From: Alistipes timonensis
Lineage (GTDB): Bacteria; Bacteroidota; Bacteroidia; Bacteroidales; Muribaculaceae
NCBI GenBank assembly: GCA_023663385.1
Contig: JAMPHO010000006.1
Span: 1-35,895, forward strand
DNA length: 35,895 nt
Direction: 5' to 3'
The notes under the pieces were generated by a model, which was given only the letters and a program-made list of their open reading frames with translations, did no database searches and was not told the DNA's origin. The translations under genes were made by a program, and so were the position numbers. Numbering within the stretch: the stretch's first letter is position 1; every line of letters starts with the position of its first letter. Of this stretch, positions 13,596 through 21,717 are shown piece after piece.

Positions 13596-13648
13596 CAAGG
13601 TCTCCGACCTTGGCAGTCAGCGCCCGGGGCGCTGTTTTGCCCCGGGCG
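13596..13648 (+). repeat. Second copy of the rpoC-terminator word plus a strong hairpin
   Basis: The 14-base word AGGTCTCCGACCTT from the rpoC terminator arm recurs here. It forms its own hairpin, 13596-13602 with 13606-13612. Directly after it, 13621-13630 pairs perfectly with 13639-13648 (CGCCCGGGGC/GCCCCGGGCG) around an eight-base loop. Neither is followed by a T run. Bases 13484-13826 contain no gene; the rest is a promoter region for the next gene. Confidence 0.6.
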
Positions 13649-13743
13649 GATGCAAAAGGGGAGGCCGCCGTGGCGCGATGGGCGACAATTTGACGTTAAA
13701 AGGCGAAAAAAGCGGGGCTAAGTGCGATTTATCGCTTAAAAAT

Positions 13744-13773
13744 GTTGCGGTTACGGAATTTTTCATAACTTTG
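13744..13773 (+). promoter_or_regulatory. Bacteroidete promoter of the H1-like gene
   Basis: TAACTTTG at 13766-13773 fits the Bacteroidetes -7 consensus TAnnTTTG. GTTG at 13744-13747 lies 18 bases upstream in the -33 position. The predicted start of transcription is within about ten bases downstream, giving a leader of roughly 45-50 bases. Confidence 0.7.
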
Positions 13774-13826
13774 CCAAACAGAAAAACCAAACAACGTTAT
13801 TCCCCCTCAAAAAAACACTCAAAGCA

Positions 13827-14003
13827 ATGAAAAACTTAGTTGACAAAGTAGCCGAACTCAACGCTACCTTCATGAAAGAGGCAATGGCACAGCTTGAAAA
13901 CGGCAACAAGGCCGCAGGCACCCGCGCCCGCAAGGTCTCCCTCGAAATCGAAAAGGCCATGAAGGAATTCCGCAAGCTCTCCCTCGAAGCCTCCAAAGCG
14001 TAA
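13827..14003 (+). CDS. Histone H1-like DNA-binding protein
   Basis: This is a 58-residue basic protein starting MKNLVDKVAELNATFMKEAMAQ. It contains KAAGTRARKVSLEIEKAMKEFRKLS. It matches the short bacteroidete family annotated as histone H1-like (Hc1-type), which is thought to bind DNA or RNA non-specifically in the nucleoid. The pattern is almost fully helical with regularly spaced Lys/Arg, and no enzyme motif is present. It has its own TAnnTTTG promoter 53 bases upstream and a hairpin downstream, so it is probably a single-gene transcript. Its exact role is not established from sequence. Confidence 0.85.
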   Translation: MKNLVDKVAELNATFMKEAMAQLENGNKAAGTRARKVSLEIEKAMKEFRKLSLEASKA

Positions 14004-14028
14004 ACGTCACACACGCTACAACACACAG

Positions 14029-14085
14029 AAACGCATTGCGCCGCATATGCCCCCGCCATCCGGCCCGGACATATGTGGCGCGTTT
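14029..14085 (+). terminator. Imperfect hairpin after the H1-like gene
   Basis: AAACGC (14029-14034) pairs with GCGTTT (14080-14085). After a small bulge, GCC (14040-14042) pairs with GGC (14077-14079), and CATATG (14044-14049) pairs with CATATG (14070-14075). The stem begins 26 bases after the stop codon. The T-rich tail is weak, so termination is only likely, not certain. Confidence 0.45.
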
Positions 14086-14094
14086 GCTTCCACC

Positions 14095-14133
14095 CCGCCG
14101 CCATCGTAACCTCCCGCCGCCATCTTAACCTCC
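14095..14133 (+). repeat. Two-copy 19-base tandem repeat
   Basis: The unit CGCCGCCATCGTAACCTCC occurs twice in a row with one mismatch (G/T). It lies in the 314-base gap between the H1-like gene and the next gene. TTAAC words recur just after it, up to 14175. No gene is visible in this gap. Confidence 0.7.
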
Positions 14134-14205
14134 CGACTGTAGCCGCTTTAACTCTTTCGTTAACGTACTTTAACAATTGGGGGGGGTAATTCGCGCCCTT
14201 TTACC

Positions 14206-14213
14206 TATCTTTG
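14206..14213 (+). promoter_or_regulatory. -7 box upstream of the secreted YD-repeat gene
   Basis: TATCTTTG fits TAnnTTTG. A clear -33 TTTG at normal spacing is missing; the nearest ATTG is 26 bases upstream. If used, the leader would be about 100 bases long and would include the 23-base duplication at 14258-14300. Confidence 0.5.
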
Positions 14214-14257
14214 CCGGAAATCACGCTATTACAATTCGGTAAATAGGCGTACCACAA

Positions 14258-14300
14258 CCAAGTAAACAATCATATCACACCCAAGTAAACAATCACACCA
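14258..14300 (+). repeat. Near-exact tandem duplication in the leader
   Basis: CCAAGTAAACAATCA occurs at 14258 and again at 14281, giving a 23-base period. The second half of each unit differs at a few bases. The copies lie within 60 bases of the downstream ATG. Confidence 0.7.
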
Positions 14301-14317
14301 ACACAGAGCACACGCTT

Positions 14318-16015
14318 ATGAAGCACATTCTACCCCTAACCCTCCTCCTCATCGCCCCCGCGGTATCCGCCGCCAACCCCCTGGAGTTCTACCAGCAACC
14401 CTCCGACGTGGTAATGGCTCCCGATATGGACGGAGTAACCAAAATCCTCGTTTCCGAAAAATCGGGTTCTTCATCTTATATGTCCAAGACGGACTACGGG
14501 TTCGACGACGACCTGCGCCCCATCTCTGTCTCCTCGTTTAAGTTGCAGGATGCGGAATGGGTCTCCACCGACACCCAAACTATGGAGTGGGACGCCGCAG
14601 GCCGTTGCTTGAAGCGTGAATATCCCGACACTAAATACGAATGGGAATTCGACAGCTGGGGGCGTCTCACCAAGTATGTTTCCAGAAGTTTCAGAGAAAT
14701 GACCCCTGGAGCGGGCATAGTATTGTCCAGTGAGAATCTCCGAGAATATGGTTATACCGACGAGGGGATTCAGAACGTATCGGCGACAATGACTTCCCGA
14801 CTTGCTGACCCTGCAAACAACGGCTGGCGGATTAGCGGCACTCGCTACGAGCGTGAATATATGCGGGAGGGTGGAAAGCCTGTGACTGACAAGAACGGAA
14901 AGCCGATTCAGACATCCTTCCGTAAGTTCTCTTACGACCAGGTCACAAAGGAATGGACGCTCGCATCCTCGCAAACAAATGAGTATTCCACGGAGGGGGA
15001 CCTTGACGTGGCGACCTATGTGTCGTACCATGTGAATCCTACTACCGGGGAACTCGAACCCTCGTTGAAAGTAATTTCAAAGACAGGGAGCTTCGCCGAC
15101 GGCCTGTTCCAAATCGAGACAAGCTCTCAAGCCTACTCAATACTCGCCGATGGTACTGAGCAGCTTTCCAACGAAACTTTACAGGAGTTTGCCGAGAATG
15201 TCGACGGCGCTCCGTATGCGATAAAGCAAAATTACACATATTACTCCTATAACGGAGAGTTACGGGAAATCAGAGAACGAAGCCGAAGCACCTCGCTCTA
15301 TGACGAAACCGTTGTCGATGGAGCGCGCGTATCCCGGCCATTGGGCATCACCCGGGAGATGAGGGACGCTGCCACCGATACCTGGAGGCTGTATAGCAAA
15401 ACTATTACCGAATACGACAGCGAAGGGCGTATCGTTAAGACGCTAAGCTTGTCATATCAAGGTGATGTGCTCTATATGGGCAGCGGCTTAGATCGCGAAT
15501 ATGACTCGCTTGGCCGTGCCGTTAAGGTTAGTGTGTACGAGGTGCTTCCTCCCGGCGGCGGCGAGCTCACCTTGTCGCGCCGCCTCGAATATTCGTTCTA
15601 CGGCGAAACCAACGCCCCGATCAAATGCGACGATTACCAATACATCTTCTCTGATGGCTATGATGGAGAACTCAAATTGTCGTCAGTCACAACCTGGGAT
15701 TACGACTACGCCATATCCTCTGAAGTGGTTGGCAGCATGAGCTCCACAATTCCCCACAAGCAGCCCGGCAGCTTCCTCTGCCTTTCCAAGACCGAGACAA
15801 ATGCCACAGACGGTTATCCGTTTGATACAACCACCTACACCTACGCCGACCGCTCCGACCTTTCGGGAGTCGAGGGTGTCGCCGCCGAGGCGGTTGCCGA
15901 GGGCGTGGCTGAGTACTACGACCTGCGGGGCGTGCGCGTAGCCGCGCCGAACCTCGCCCCCGGCCTCTACATCCGCCGCCAGGGTTCCTCCGCCACCAAG
16001 GTCCTCATCCGCTGA
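14318..16015 (+). CDS. Secreted YD-repeat-like protein with T9SS-like C-terminal tail
   Basis: This is a 565-residue predicted exported protein. A signal peptide occupies about 1-19 (MKHILPLTLLLIAPAVSAA). Several segments resemble RHS/YD repeats: WDAAGRCLKREY near 91-102, FDSWGRLTKYVS near 111-122, YDSEGRIVKTLS near 366-377 and YDSLGRAVKVSV near 395-406. The last about 35 residues (YYDLRGVRVAAPNLAPGLYIRRQ near 533-555, ending KVLIR) look like the short C-terminal domain used for type IX (Por) secretion sorting in Bacteroidetes. This suggests surface display or release. Base composition is more AT-rich in the middle than at the two ends. No catalytic motif is recognised, so the substrate and role are unknown. 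It stands alone between its own promoter and parE. Confidence 0.75.
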   Translation: MKHILPLTLLLIAPAVSAANPLEFYQQPSDVVMAPDMDGVTKILVSEKSGSSSYMSKTDYGFDDDLRPISVSSFKLQDAEWVSTDTQTMEWDAAGRCLKREYPDTKYEWEFDSWGRLTKYVSRSFREMTPGAGIVLSSENLREYGYTDEGIQNVSATMTSRLADPANNGWRISGTRYEREYMREGGKPVTDKNGKPIQTSFRKFSYDQVTKEWTLASSQTNEYSTEGDLDVATYVSYHVNPTTGELEPSLKVISKTGSFADGLFQIETSSQAYSILADGTEQLSNETLQEFAENVDGAPYAIKQNYTYYSYNGELREIRERSRSTSLYDETVVDGARVSRPLGITREMRDAATDTWRLYSKTITEYDSEGRIVKTLSLSYQGDVLYMGSGLDREYDSLGRAVKVSVYEVLPPGGGELTLSRRLEYSFYGETNAPIKCDDYQYIFSDGYDGELKLSSVTTWDYDYAISSEVVGSMSSTIPHKQPGSFLCLSKTETNATDGYPFDTTTYTYADRSDLSGVEGVAAEAVAEGVAEYYDLRGVRVAAPNLAPGLYIRRQGSSATKVLIR

Positions 16016-16087
16016 CGCATCACCCCGCCGGCGTCCTAAAATTCATTAAATGGAGGGGCGGGGCGCGGGCGTTTGACGAAATTTTTG

Positions 16088-16095
16088 TAAATTTG
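16088..16095 (+). promoter_or_regulatory. -7 box upstream of parE
   Basis: TAAATTTG fits TAnnTTTG and lies 36 bases before the parE ATG. The only TTTG upstream (16072-16075) is too close for a standard -33 element, so strength is uncertain. Confidence 0.5.
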
Positions 16096-16131
16096 CAATA
16101 GCTCGGCGGTTTGCCGGGCTATTGACGCATT

Positions 16132-18120
16132 ATGCCAATGACTGAGGATATTATACGCGAGAATAACGACGACCTGGACTTCGAGCCGGTGGCCGAGTAC
16201 GAGCCGGGCTCGGCTGAGTACGGCGAGGAGGATATTAAAACGCTCTCCTGGAACGAGCACATCCGCCTCCGCCCGGGCATGTACATAGGCAAGCTTGGCG
16301 ACGGCACCTACAACGACGACGGCATCTACGTTCTGCTCAAAGAGGTGCTTGACAACTCGATCGACGAGTATATGATGGGGTTCGGCAATAAAATCACCGT
16401 GGAGGTACAGGAGGGCACGGTGCGCGTGCGCGACTACGGCCGCGGCGTGCCCTTGGGGAAGATGATCGACGTGGCCTCGAAGATGAACACCGGCGCTAAG
16501 TACGACTCCAAGGCGTTCAAGAAGTCGGTGGGTCTCAACGGCGTCGGCATCAAGGCCGTCAACGCCCTCAGCTCGCGGTTCGTAATCCAGAGCCACCGCG
16601 ACGGGCTGACGCGCCGCGCCGAGTTCGCCCGCGGCGAGCTAGTGAGCGAGACCACGGAGACCCCCACCGAGGAGCCCAACGGTACCTTCGTGGAGTTCAC
16701 GCCCGACAACTCGGTGTTCCGCGACTACAGCTTCAACATGGAGTTCATCGTGACCCTGCTGAAGAACTACACCTACCTCAACACCGGGCTCGCCATATAC
16801 CTCAACGGCAAGCGCTATGTTTCGCGCAACGGTCTGCTCGACCTTCTGAAGGCCAATATGACCAAGGAGCCGCTCTACGACATAATCCACCTCAAAGGTG
16901 ACGACATAGAGATAGCCCTGACCCACGCCAACCAGTACGGCGAGGAGTATTACTCCTTCGTCAACGGCCAGCACACCACCCAGGGGGGCACCCACCTGGC
17001 GGCGTTCAAGGACTCCGTGTCGCGCACTATCAAGGAGTATTTCGCCAAGAACTTCGAGTACACCGACATACGCAACGGCATGATCGCCGCCATCTCCATC
17101 AAGGTCGAGGAGCCGATTTTCGAGTCGCAGACAAAGACGAAGCTCGGCTCGCGCGACATGGGCCCCGAGGGGCCGACCGTGGCCAAGTTCATCAGCGATT
17201 TCCTCAAAAAGGAACTGGACAACTACCTCCACAAGGACCTCGACACCGCCGAGATAATCCTCAAAAAGATACAGGAGAGCGAGCGCGAGCGCAAGGCCAT
17301 GGCGGGCGTCACCAAGATAGCCCGCGAGAGGGCCAAGAAGGTGAACCTCCACAACTCCAAGCTCCGCGACTGCCGCGTGCACCTCAACGACCCCAAGGGT
17401 GACGAGGGGAAGAAGCTCGCGTCGTCGATCTTCATCACCGAGGGTGACTCCGCCTCCGGCTCCATCACGAAGATTCGCGACGTGGAGACCCAGGCCGTGT
17501 TCTCGCTACGGGGCAAGCCGCTCAACTCCTTCGGGCTCACCCGCAAGGTGGTCTACGAGAACGAGGAGTTCAACCTGCTGCAGGCGGCGCTCAACATCGA
17601 GGACGGCATAGACGGCCTCCGCTACAACAACGTGATTATCGCGACCGATGCCGACGTCGATGGGATGCACATACGCCTGCTGCTGCTGACGTTCTTCCTC
17701 CAGTTCTTCCCCGACCTGGTGAAGAAGGGGCACGTCTATGTGTTGCAGACGCCGCTGTTCCGCGTGCGCGACAAGAAGAGCACCCGTCGCAAATCCTCCG
17801 CCAAATCCCGCAAGGGGGGCGCCGAGGAGGGTGACGCCCCGCGCGACGTATACTACTGCTACAACGACCAGGAGCGCGTCGACGCCATAGCCGCCTTCGG
17901 CGACAACGCCGAAATCACCCGATTCAAAGGCTTGGGCGAAATCTCGCCCGACGAGTTCCGCGGCTTCATCGGTCCGGATATGCGCCTCGACCGCGTGACG
18001 CTCCGCCGCGAGGACGCCGTCGGCGACCTCCTGGAGTTCTATATGGGCAAAAACACCTCCGACCGCCAGACCTTCATCATCGACAACCTCGTGGTCGAGG
18101 ACGACTCCGAAATCTCCTGA
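16132..18120 (+). CDS. parE: DNA topoisomerase IV subunit B
   Basis: This is the ATPase/TOPRIM subunit of a type IIA topoisomerase that unlinks daughter chromosomes. The 662-residue product has a GHKL ATPase domain with [24 protein letters not shown] and [12 protein letters not shown]. The TOPRIM domain has E437 in [11 protein letters not shown] and the acidic triad D506-x-D508-x-D510 in [10 protein letters not shown]. It ends with the conserved [15 protein letters not shown]. The wording [16 protein letters not shown] and [22 protein letters not shown] is that of the bacteroidete ParE group; GyrB proteins usually have KRPAMYIG and VYEVVDNSIDEA. A second in-frame ATG at 16138 is an alternative start. 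coaD follows after five bases, so they are probably co-transcribed. Confidence 0.9.
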   Translation: MPMTEDIIRENNDDLDFEPVAEYEPGSAEYGEEDIKTLSWNEHIRLRPGMYIGKLGDGTYNDDGIYVLLKEVLDNSIDEYMMGFGNKITVEVQEGTVRVRDYGRGVPLGKMIDVASKMNTGAKYDSKAFKKSVGLNGVGIKAVNALSSRFVIQSHRDGLTRRAEFARGELVSETTETPTEEPNGTFVEFTPDNSVFRDYSFNMEFIVTLLKNYTYLNTGLAIYLNGKRYVSRNGLLDLLKANMTKEPLYDIIHLKGDDIEIALTHANQYGEEYYSFVNGQHTTQGGTHLAAFKDSVSRTIKEYFAKNFEYTDIRNGMIAAISIKVEEPIFESQTKTKLGSRDMGPEGPTVAKFISDFLKKELDNYLHKDLDTAEIILKKIQESERERKAMAGVTKIARERAKKVNLHNSKLRDCRVHLNDPKGDEGKKLASSIFITEGDSASGSITKIRDVETQAVFSLRGKPLNSFGLTRKVVYENEEFNLLQAALNIEDGIDGLRYNNVIIATDADVDGMHIRLLLLTFFLQFFPDLVKKGHVYVLQTPLFRVRDKKSTRRKSSAKSRKGGAEEGDAPRDVYYCYNDQERVDAIAAFGDNAEITRFKGLGEISPDEFRGFIGPDMRLDRVTLRREDAVGDLLEFYMGKNTSDRQTFIIDNLVVEDDSEIS

Positions 18121-18125
18121 CCGAT

Positions 18126-18566
18126 ATGGGACGCTGCGGATTTTTCGGGGGGTCGTTCGACCCGTTCACGGTGGCGCATAAGTCGGTGGTCGACCGCGCG
18201 CTGCCTCTGTTCTCGCGGTTGGTGATAGGGGTGGGGGTGAACACCGCCAAACGCCCCTGGCAGCCGGTCGAGGAACGCTTGGCGGCTATACGCCGCCTCT
18301 ACGAGGATGACCCGAGGGTGGAGGTGGTGGCATACGACGACCTCACCGTTGACGCCGCGCGGCGCCACGGGGCCGACTTTCTGCTCCGCGGGGCACGCAC
18401 CGTGGCCGACTTCGAGTATGAACGCTCGCTGGCCGACATCAACCGCAACCTTTCGGGGCTGGAATCTGTTCTTATTTATACATTGCCCGAACACGCGGCA
18501 ATCAGTTCCTCGATGGTGCGCGAGCTGGCGGCTTTCGGCCGCGACATCTCGCCATATATCCCGTAA
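18126..18566 (+). CDS. coaD: Phosphopantetheine adenylyltransferase
   Basis: CoaD transfers AMP from ATP to 4'-phosphopantetheine, the fourth step of coenzyme A synthesis, in the cytosol. The 146-residue product carries the nucleotidyltransferase motif GGSFDPFTVAH, with H18 in the place of the catalytic histidine. The LLRGARTVADFEYERSLADINR segment and the ISSSMVRELA motif near the C-terminus are also typical. The usual family length is about 150-165, so this one is slightly short but complete. It starts five bases after parE and ends 21 bases before the S41 protease gene, suggesting one operon. The ATG at 18126 follows directly on the parE stop. Confidence 0.93.
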   Translation: MGRCGFFGGSFDPFTVAHKSVVDRALPLFSRLVIGVGVNTAKRPWQPVEERLAAIRRLYEDDPRVEVVAYDDLTVDAARRHGADFLLRGARTVADFEYERSLADINRNLSGLESVLIYTLPEHAAISSSMVRELAAFGRDISPYIP

Positions 18567-18587
18567 AACCCTTTCAGACACACGACA

Positions 18588-20213
18588 ATGAGAAAATTCA
18601 TCATAGCGGCGGCAGCTCTGGCCGCTACCTCGGCGGCTTTCGGCCAGTTCTTTTTCCAGCGCGCTCCCCAGGAGCCTCCCCAAATGCAGCCGGCGCAGAA
18701 ACTCGGCTACGCCGAAAAGATTATCGAGACTTACTATGTCGATACGGTCAACACTGACCGCCTGGTGCAGGACGCCATAGTCGCGATGCTGAAGAATCTC
18801 GACCCCCACTCGTCGTACTCCGACCCGGAGGAGACCAAGGAGCTCACCCAGCCGCTCGAAGGTAACTTCTCGGGCATCGGGGTGCAGTTCAATATGCTCA
18901 ACGACACGCTGTTCGTGATCCAGACCACCTCCGGGGGGCCATCGGAGAAGGTCGGCATACTCCCAGGGGACCGCATACTCCAGGCGGGCGACTCGGTGAT
19001 TTCCGGCGTGAAGAGCCCCAACTCGCGCATTCTCAAAATACTCCGCGGCCCCAAGGGCACGAGGGTCAACCTCAAGGTGCTCCGCAAGGGTGTCGAGGAG
19101 CCGATCGTGTTCTCCGTGGTGCGCGACGACATACCCATCTACTCGGTCGACGCGGCTTATATGGCCGACCCTGAGACGGGCTACATACGCATCTCCCGCT
19201 TCGCCGAGGAGACCGCCGCGGAGTTCGACAAGGCGTTCTTCGACCTAAAGAAGCAGGGTATGAAGAACCTTATCGTCGACCTGGAGGATAACGGCGGCGG
19301 GTATCTCGGCGCCGCCCACGAGCTCGCGTCGCGCTTCCTGCGCCGGGGCGACCTGGTGGTGTACACCGACGGCCCCCAGACCGGCACGCAGGTCTACGGA
19401 GCGCAGCGCGACGGATACTTCCTCGACGGGCGCCTGGTGGTCACCGTCAACCAGTATTCCGCCTCCGCCTCGGAGATTACCGCCGGTGCCGTTCAGGACA
19501 ATGACCGCGGCCTCGTGGTGGGCCGCCGCACCTTCGGCAAGGGGCTGGTGCAGCGCCCGTTCCCCTTCCCCGACGGCTCGATGATACGCCTCACGGTGTC
19601 GAAATATTACACCCCCTCGGGGCGCTGCATTCAGAAGCCTTACACCCCGGGCGACGAGGATGAGTACCGCGCCGACATTCTCCACCGCTACCAGTCGGGC
19701 GAATTTTCATCGGCCGACTCCATCCACTTCCCCGACTCGCTCCGCTTCGAGACGCTCCGCAACCACCGCCCGGTGTACGCCGCCGGTGGAATCATGCCCG
19801 ACCTCTTCGTGCCGATCGACACCACGGCCTACTCCGACTATTACCGCGACCTGGTGGCCAAGGGTATTATCAACCGCTACTGCATCACTTACGTCGACGA
19901 TAACCGCAAGGAGCTGAAACAGGAGTACCCGACCGAGCGCGCCTTCCTCGACAACTTCCGCGTGAAGCCCGAGATGATGCGCTCGATAGTGGAGATGGGG
20001 GTTGCCGACAGCGTGAAGTACAACGATGAGGAGTTCAACCGCTCCCGCCCGATGATGGAGACCATCGTGAAGGGTATCATAGGGCGCGACCTCTTCGAGA
20101 CCTCCACCTATTTCAAGGTGGTGAACCCCGTGCTGAGCCCCATTTACCGCGAGGCCCTCGACCTTATCAACGACCGCGAGCGCTACTCGCGCCTCCTCCG
20201 CGGCGAATCCTGA
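18588..20213 (+). CDS. S41-family C-terminal processing peptidase
   Basis: This is a 541-residue exported serine protease of the CtpA/Prc type. A signal peptide is visible at about 1-19 (MRKFIIAAAALAATSAAFG). A PDZ domain covers about 90-180 (GIGVQFNMLNDTLFVI, GPSEKVGILPGDRILQAG). The S41 core contains DLEDNGGGYLGAAHELASRFL. Catalytic S293 lies in YSASASEITAGAVQD, and K318 lies in RRTFGKGLVQ. The C-terminal about 130 residues are an extension common in bacteroidete members. Such proteases trim or degrade periplasmic proteins at their C-termini. It is third in a parE-coaD-protease run, an order I recall from other Bacteroidales. The exact substrate cannot be told. Confidence 0.9.
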   Translation: MRKFIIAAAALAATSAAFGQFFFQRAPQEPPQMQPAQKLGYAEKIIETYYVDTVNTDRLVQDAIVAMLKNLDPHSSYSDPEETKELTQPLEGNFSGIGVQFNMLNDTLFVIQTTSGGPSEKVGILPGDRILQAGDSVISGVKSPNSRILKILRGPKGTRVNLKVLRKGVEEPIVFSVVRDDIPIYSVDAAYMADPETGYIRISRFAEETAAEFDKAFFDLKKQGMKNLIVDLEDNGGGYLGAAHELASRFLRRGDLVVYTDGPQTGTQVYGAQRDGYFLDGRLVVTVNQYSASASEITAGAVQDNDRGLVVGRRTFGKGLVQRPFPFPDGSMIRLTVSKYYTPSGRCIQKPYTPGDEDEYRADILHRYQSGEFSSADSIHFPDSLRFETLRNHRPVYAAGGIMPDLFVPIDTTAYSDYYRDLVAKGIINRYCITYVDDNRKELKQEYPTERAFLDNFRVKPEMMRSIVEMGVADSVKYNDEEFNRSRPMMETIVKGIIGRDLFETSTYFKVVNPVLSPIYREALDLINDRERYSRLLRGES

Positions 20214-20265
20214 CAATCAATGGCTGCGAATATCCGGTGTATGGCAATATTCTGCTGCTTAGGCG

Positions 20266-20389
20266 TTGTAGGGACGTGCCCCTGGCGCGTTGCATTGTAG
20301 GGACGTGCCTTCGGCACGTTGCAAAGGTGGGAGCGTTTTTTATGACGATGGGGATCCAATCCGACATGCCAAAGGCATGTCCCTACGTT
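20266..20389. repeat. Intergenic GTAGGGACGTGCC repeat cluster
   Basis: Two 29-base units stand head to tail at 20266-20294 and 20295-20323. Each reads TTGTAGGGACGTGCC, a short variable stretch, then GCACGTTGCA or GCGCGTTGCA. A third copy in opposite orientation, with its own TGCC/GGCA hairpin, lies at 20364-20389. Each copy can fold on itself (GTGCC/GGCAC). The family resembles REP-like intergenic repeats common in Bacteroidetes genomes. The cluster fills the gap between the convergent protease and MATE genes and might help end transcription on both strands. No gene is present here. Confidence 0.75.
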
Positions 20390-20427
20390 GGTTGCGGTGG
20401 TCGCGACGCTGGGGGTAGGGGCATCAG

Positions 20428-21717
20428 TCAGGCGCCCCGGGGGTAGAGGATGGTTTGCAGCAGGGTGCGGGCCAGCAGGTATGAGGCGAAGGCGAGCCAT
20501 AGGGCGTGGTTGCCGAGGCTCGGGGTGAGAAGCGCCTGTAGGATGAAGAACACGAGCGTGGCCCCTGCCATACTCAACAGGAGGCGGCGCGTGAGCGTGG
20601 CGCCGATGTACACCCCGTCCCAAACGAAGGCTCCGAAGCCGCATAGGGGCACGCTGACGGCCCACAGGGCGTAGTCGCGTCCGGCGGCGAGCACCGCGGG
20701 GTCGGTGGCGAGCACCCCCATGAACCATTCCCCTCCGGCAAAGTAAAGCGCTGTGAATATGAGCGCGAGGGCGAAGCCCCAGCCCATCGTGGCCTTGACG
20801 GTGGCGCGGAGCGAGGCTCGGTCGCCGGCCCCGGTGAAGCGTCCCGCGAGGGCCTCGGCGGCGAAGGCGAAGCCGTCCATCACATACGAGAACAGAAGGA
20901 ATAGCTGCATCAGCAGGGTGTTTACGGCGAGCACCACCGAACCTTGCGAGGCGCCCGAGCGGGTGAACCACATAGTCACGGCCATCAGGCAGACGGTGCG
21001 CAGCATCACGTCGAAGTTCACCTTGAAGAAGCGTTTGAGCTCGTCCCAGCGGGCTATCTCACTCCAGGAGGAGCGCCCGAGTCGGTAACGCCGGAGGAAT
21101 AGGAGCGAGGCCGCCAGGCCGCTCCACTGGGCTATGAGGGTGCCGCACGCCACCCCCTCGATGCCGAGGCGGAAACCATAGACGAGCGTCAGGCTGGCCG
21201 CGATGTTGGTGATGTTGACCACCAGCGAGGTCCACATAAGCACCTTTGAGTTCTGCATGCCGAGAAACCACCCCGAAAGGGCGTAGGTCGCGAGCATCGC
21301 CGGTGCGCCGTAGATCAGTATGCGGAAGTAGCGGCTCGCGAGCGCCGCGGCGTGCGGGTCGGGGTCGGCGAGCCAGAGGAGCGCCCATTCCAGTGGGCGC
21401 TGAAGCAGAATGAGCGCCAGCGAGGCCCCGAGGGCCACCACTAATGAACGGCTCAGTATGAGCCCCTGGGCGCGGGTATCGGCGGCTCCGCAGGCCTGCC
21501 CCGCGAGCCCCGAGGTGCCCGCCCGGAGGAAGGAGAAGAACCAGTAGACCATGTTGAACATCACGCTCCCCACGGCTATGGCGGCAATAAACACGGCGCT
21601 CCCCATATGCCCCACGATGGCCGTGTCGACCAGCCCCAGGAGGGGCGTGGTGACGTTGGCCGCGATGGAGGGTATGGCGAGCGCCAGTATTTTCCTGTTA
21701 AGACTGGAAAGCCGCAT
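20428..21717 (-). CDS. MATE-family efflux transporter
   Basis: This is a 429-residue integral membrane protein with about twelve hydrophobic segments. It belongs to the multidrug and toxin extrusion family, which exports compounds in exchange for Na+ or H+. It starts MRLSSLNRKILALAIPSIAANVTTPLLGLVDTAIVGHMGSAVFIAAIAVG, the typical first two helices of the DinF-like branch. A second half with similar pattern begins near residue 225 (KRFFKVNFDVMLRTVCLMAVTMWFTRSGA). The start codon overlaps the stop of the upstream transporter gene by one base, so translation of the two is probably coupled. The substrate is unknown. Confidence 0.9.
   Translation of the reverse strand: MRLSSLNRKILALAIPSIAANVTTPLLGLVDTAIVGHMGSAVFIAAIAVGSVMFNMVYWFFSFLRAGTSGLAGQACGAADTRAQGLILSRSLVVALGASLALILLQRPLEWALLWLADPDPHAAALASRYFRILIYGAPAMLATYALSGWFLGMQNSKVLMWTSLVVNITNIAASLTLVYGFRLGIEGVACGTLIAQWSGLAASLLFLRRYRLGRSSWSEIARWDELKRFFKVNFDVMLRTVCLMAVTMWFTRSGASQGSVVLAVNTLLMQLFLLFSYVMDGFAFAAEALAGRFTGAGDRASLRATVKATMGWGFALALIFTALYFAGGEWFMGVLATDPAVLAAGRDYALWAVSVPLCGFGAFVWDGVYIGATLTRRLLLSMAGATLVFFILQALLTPSLGNHALWLAFASYLLARTLLQTILYPRGA

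Noticed and set aside
13576..13830. 84-residue open frame between rpoC and the H1-like gene
   Set aside because: It spans two hairpins and a promoter, has no family resemblance, and would overlap the start of the H1-like gene.
16132..18120. GyrB instead of ParE
   Set aside because: The KLGDGT...[22 protein letters not shown] wording and the coaD/S41 neighbours fit the bacteroidete topoisomerase IV subunit better.
20266..20389. CRISPR array
   Set aside because: The repeat units abut without spacers, one copy is inverted, and there are only three copies with no cas gene nearby.
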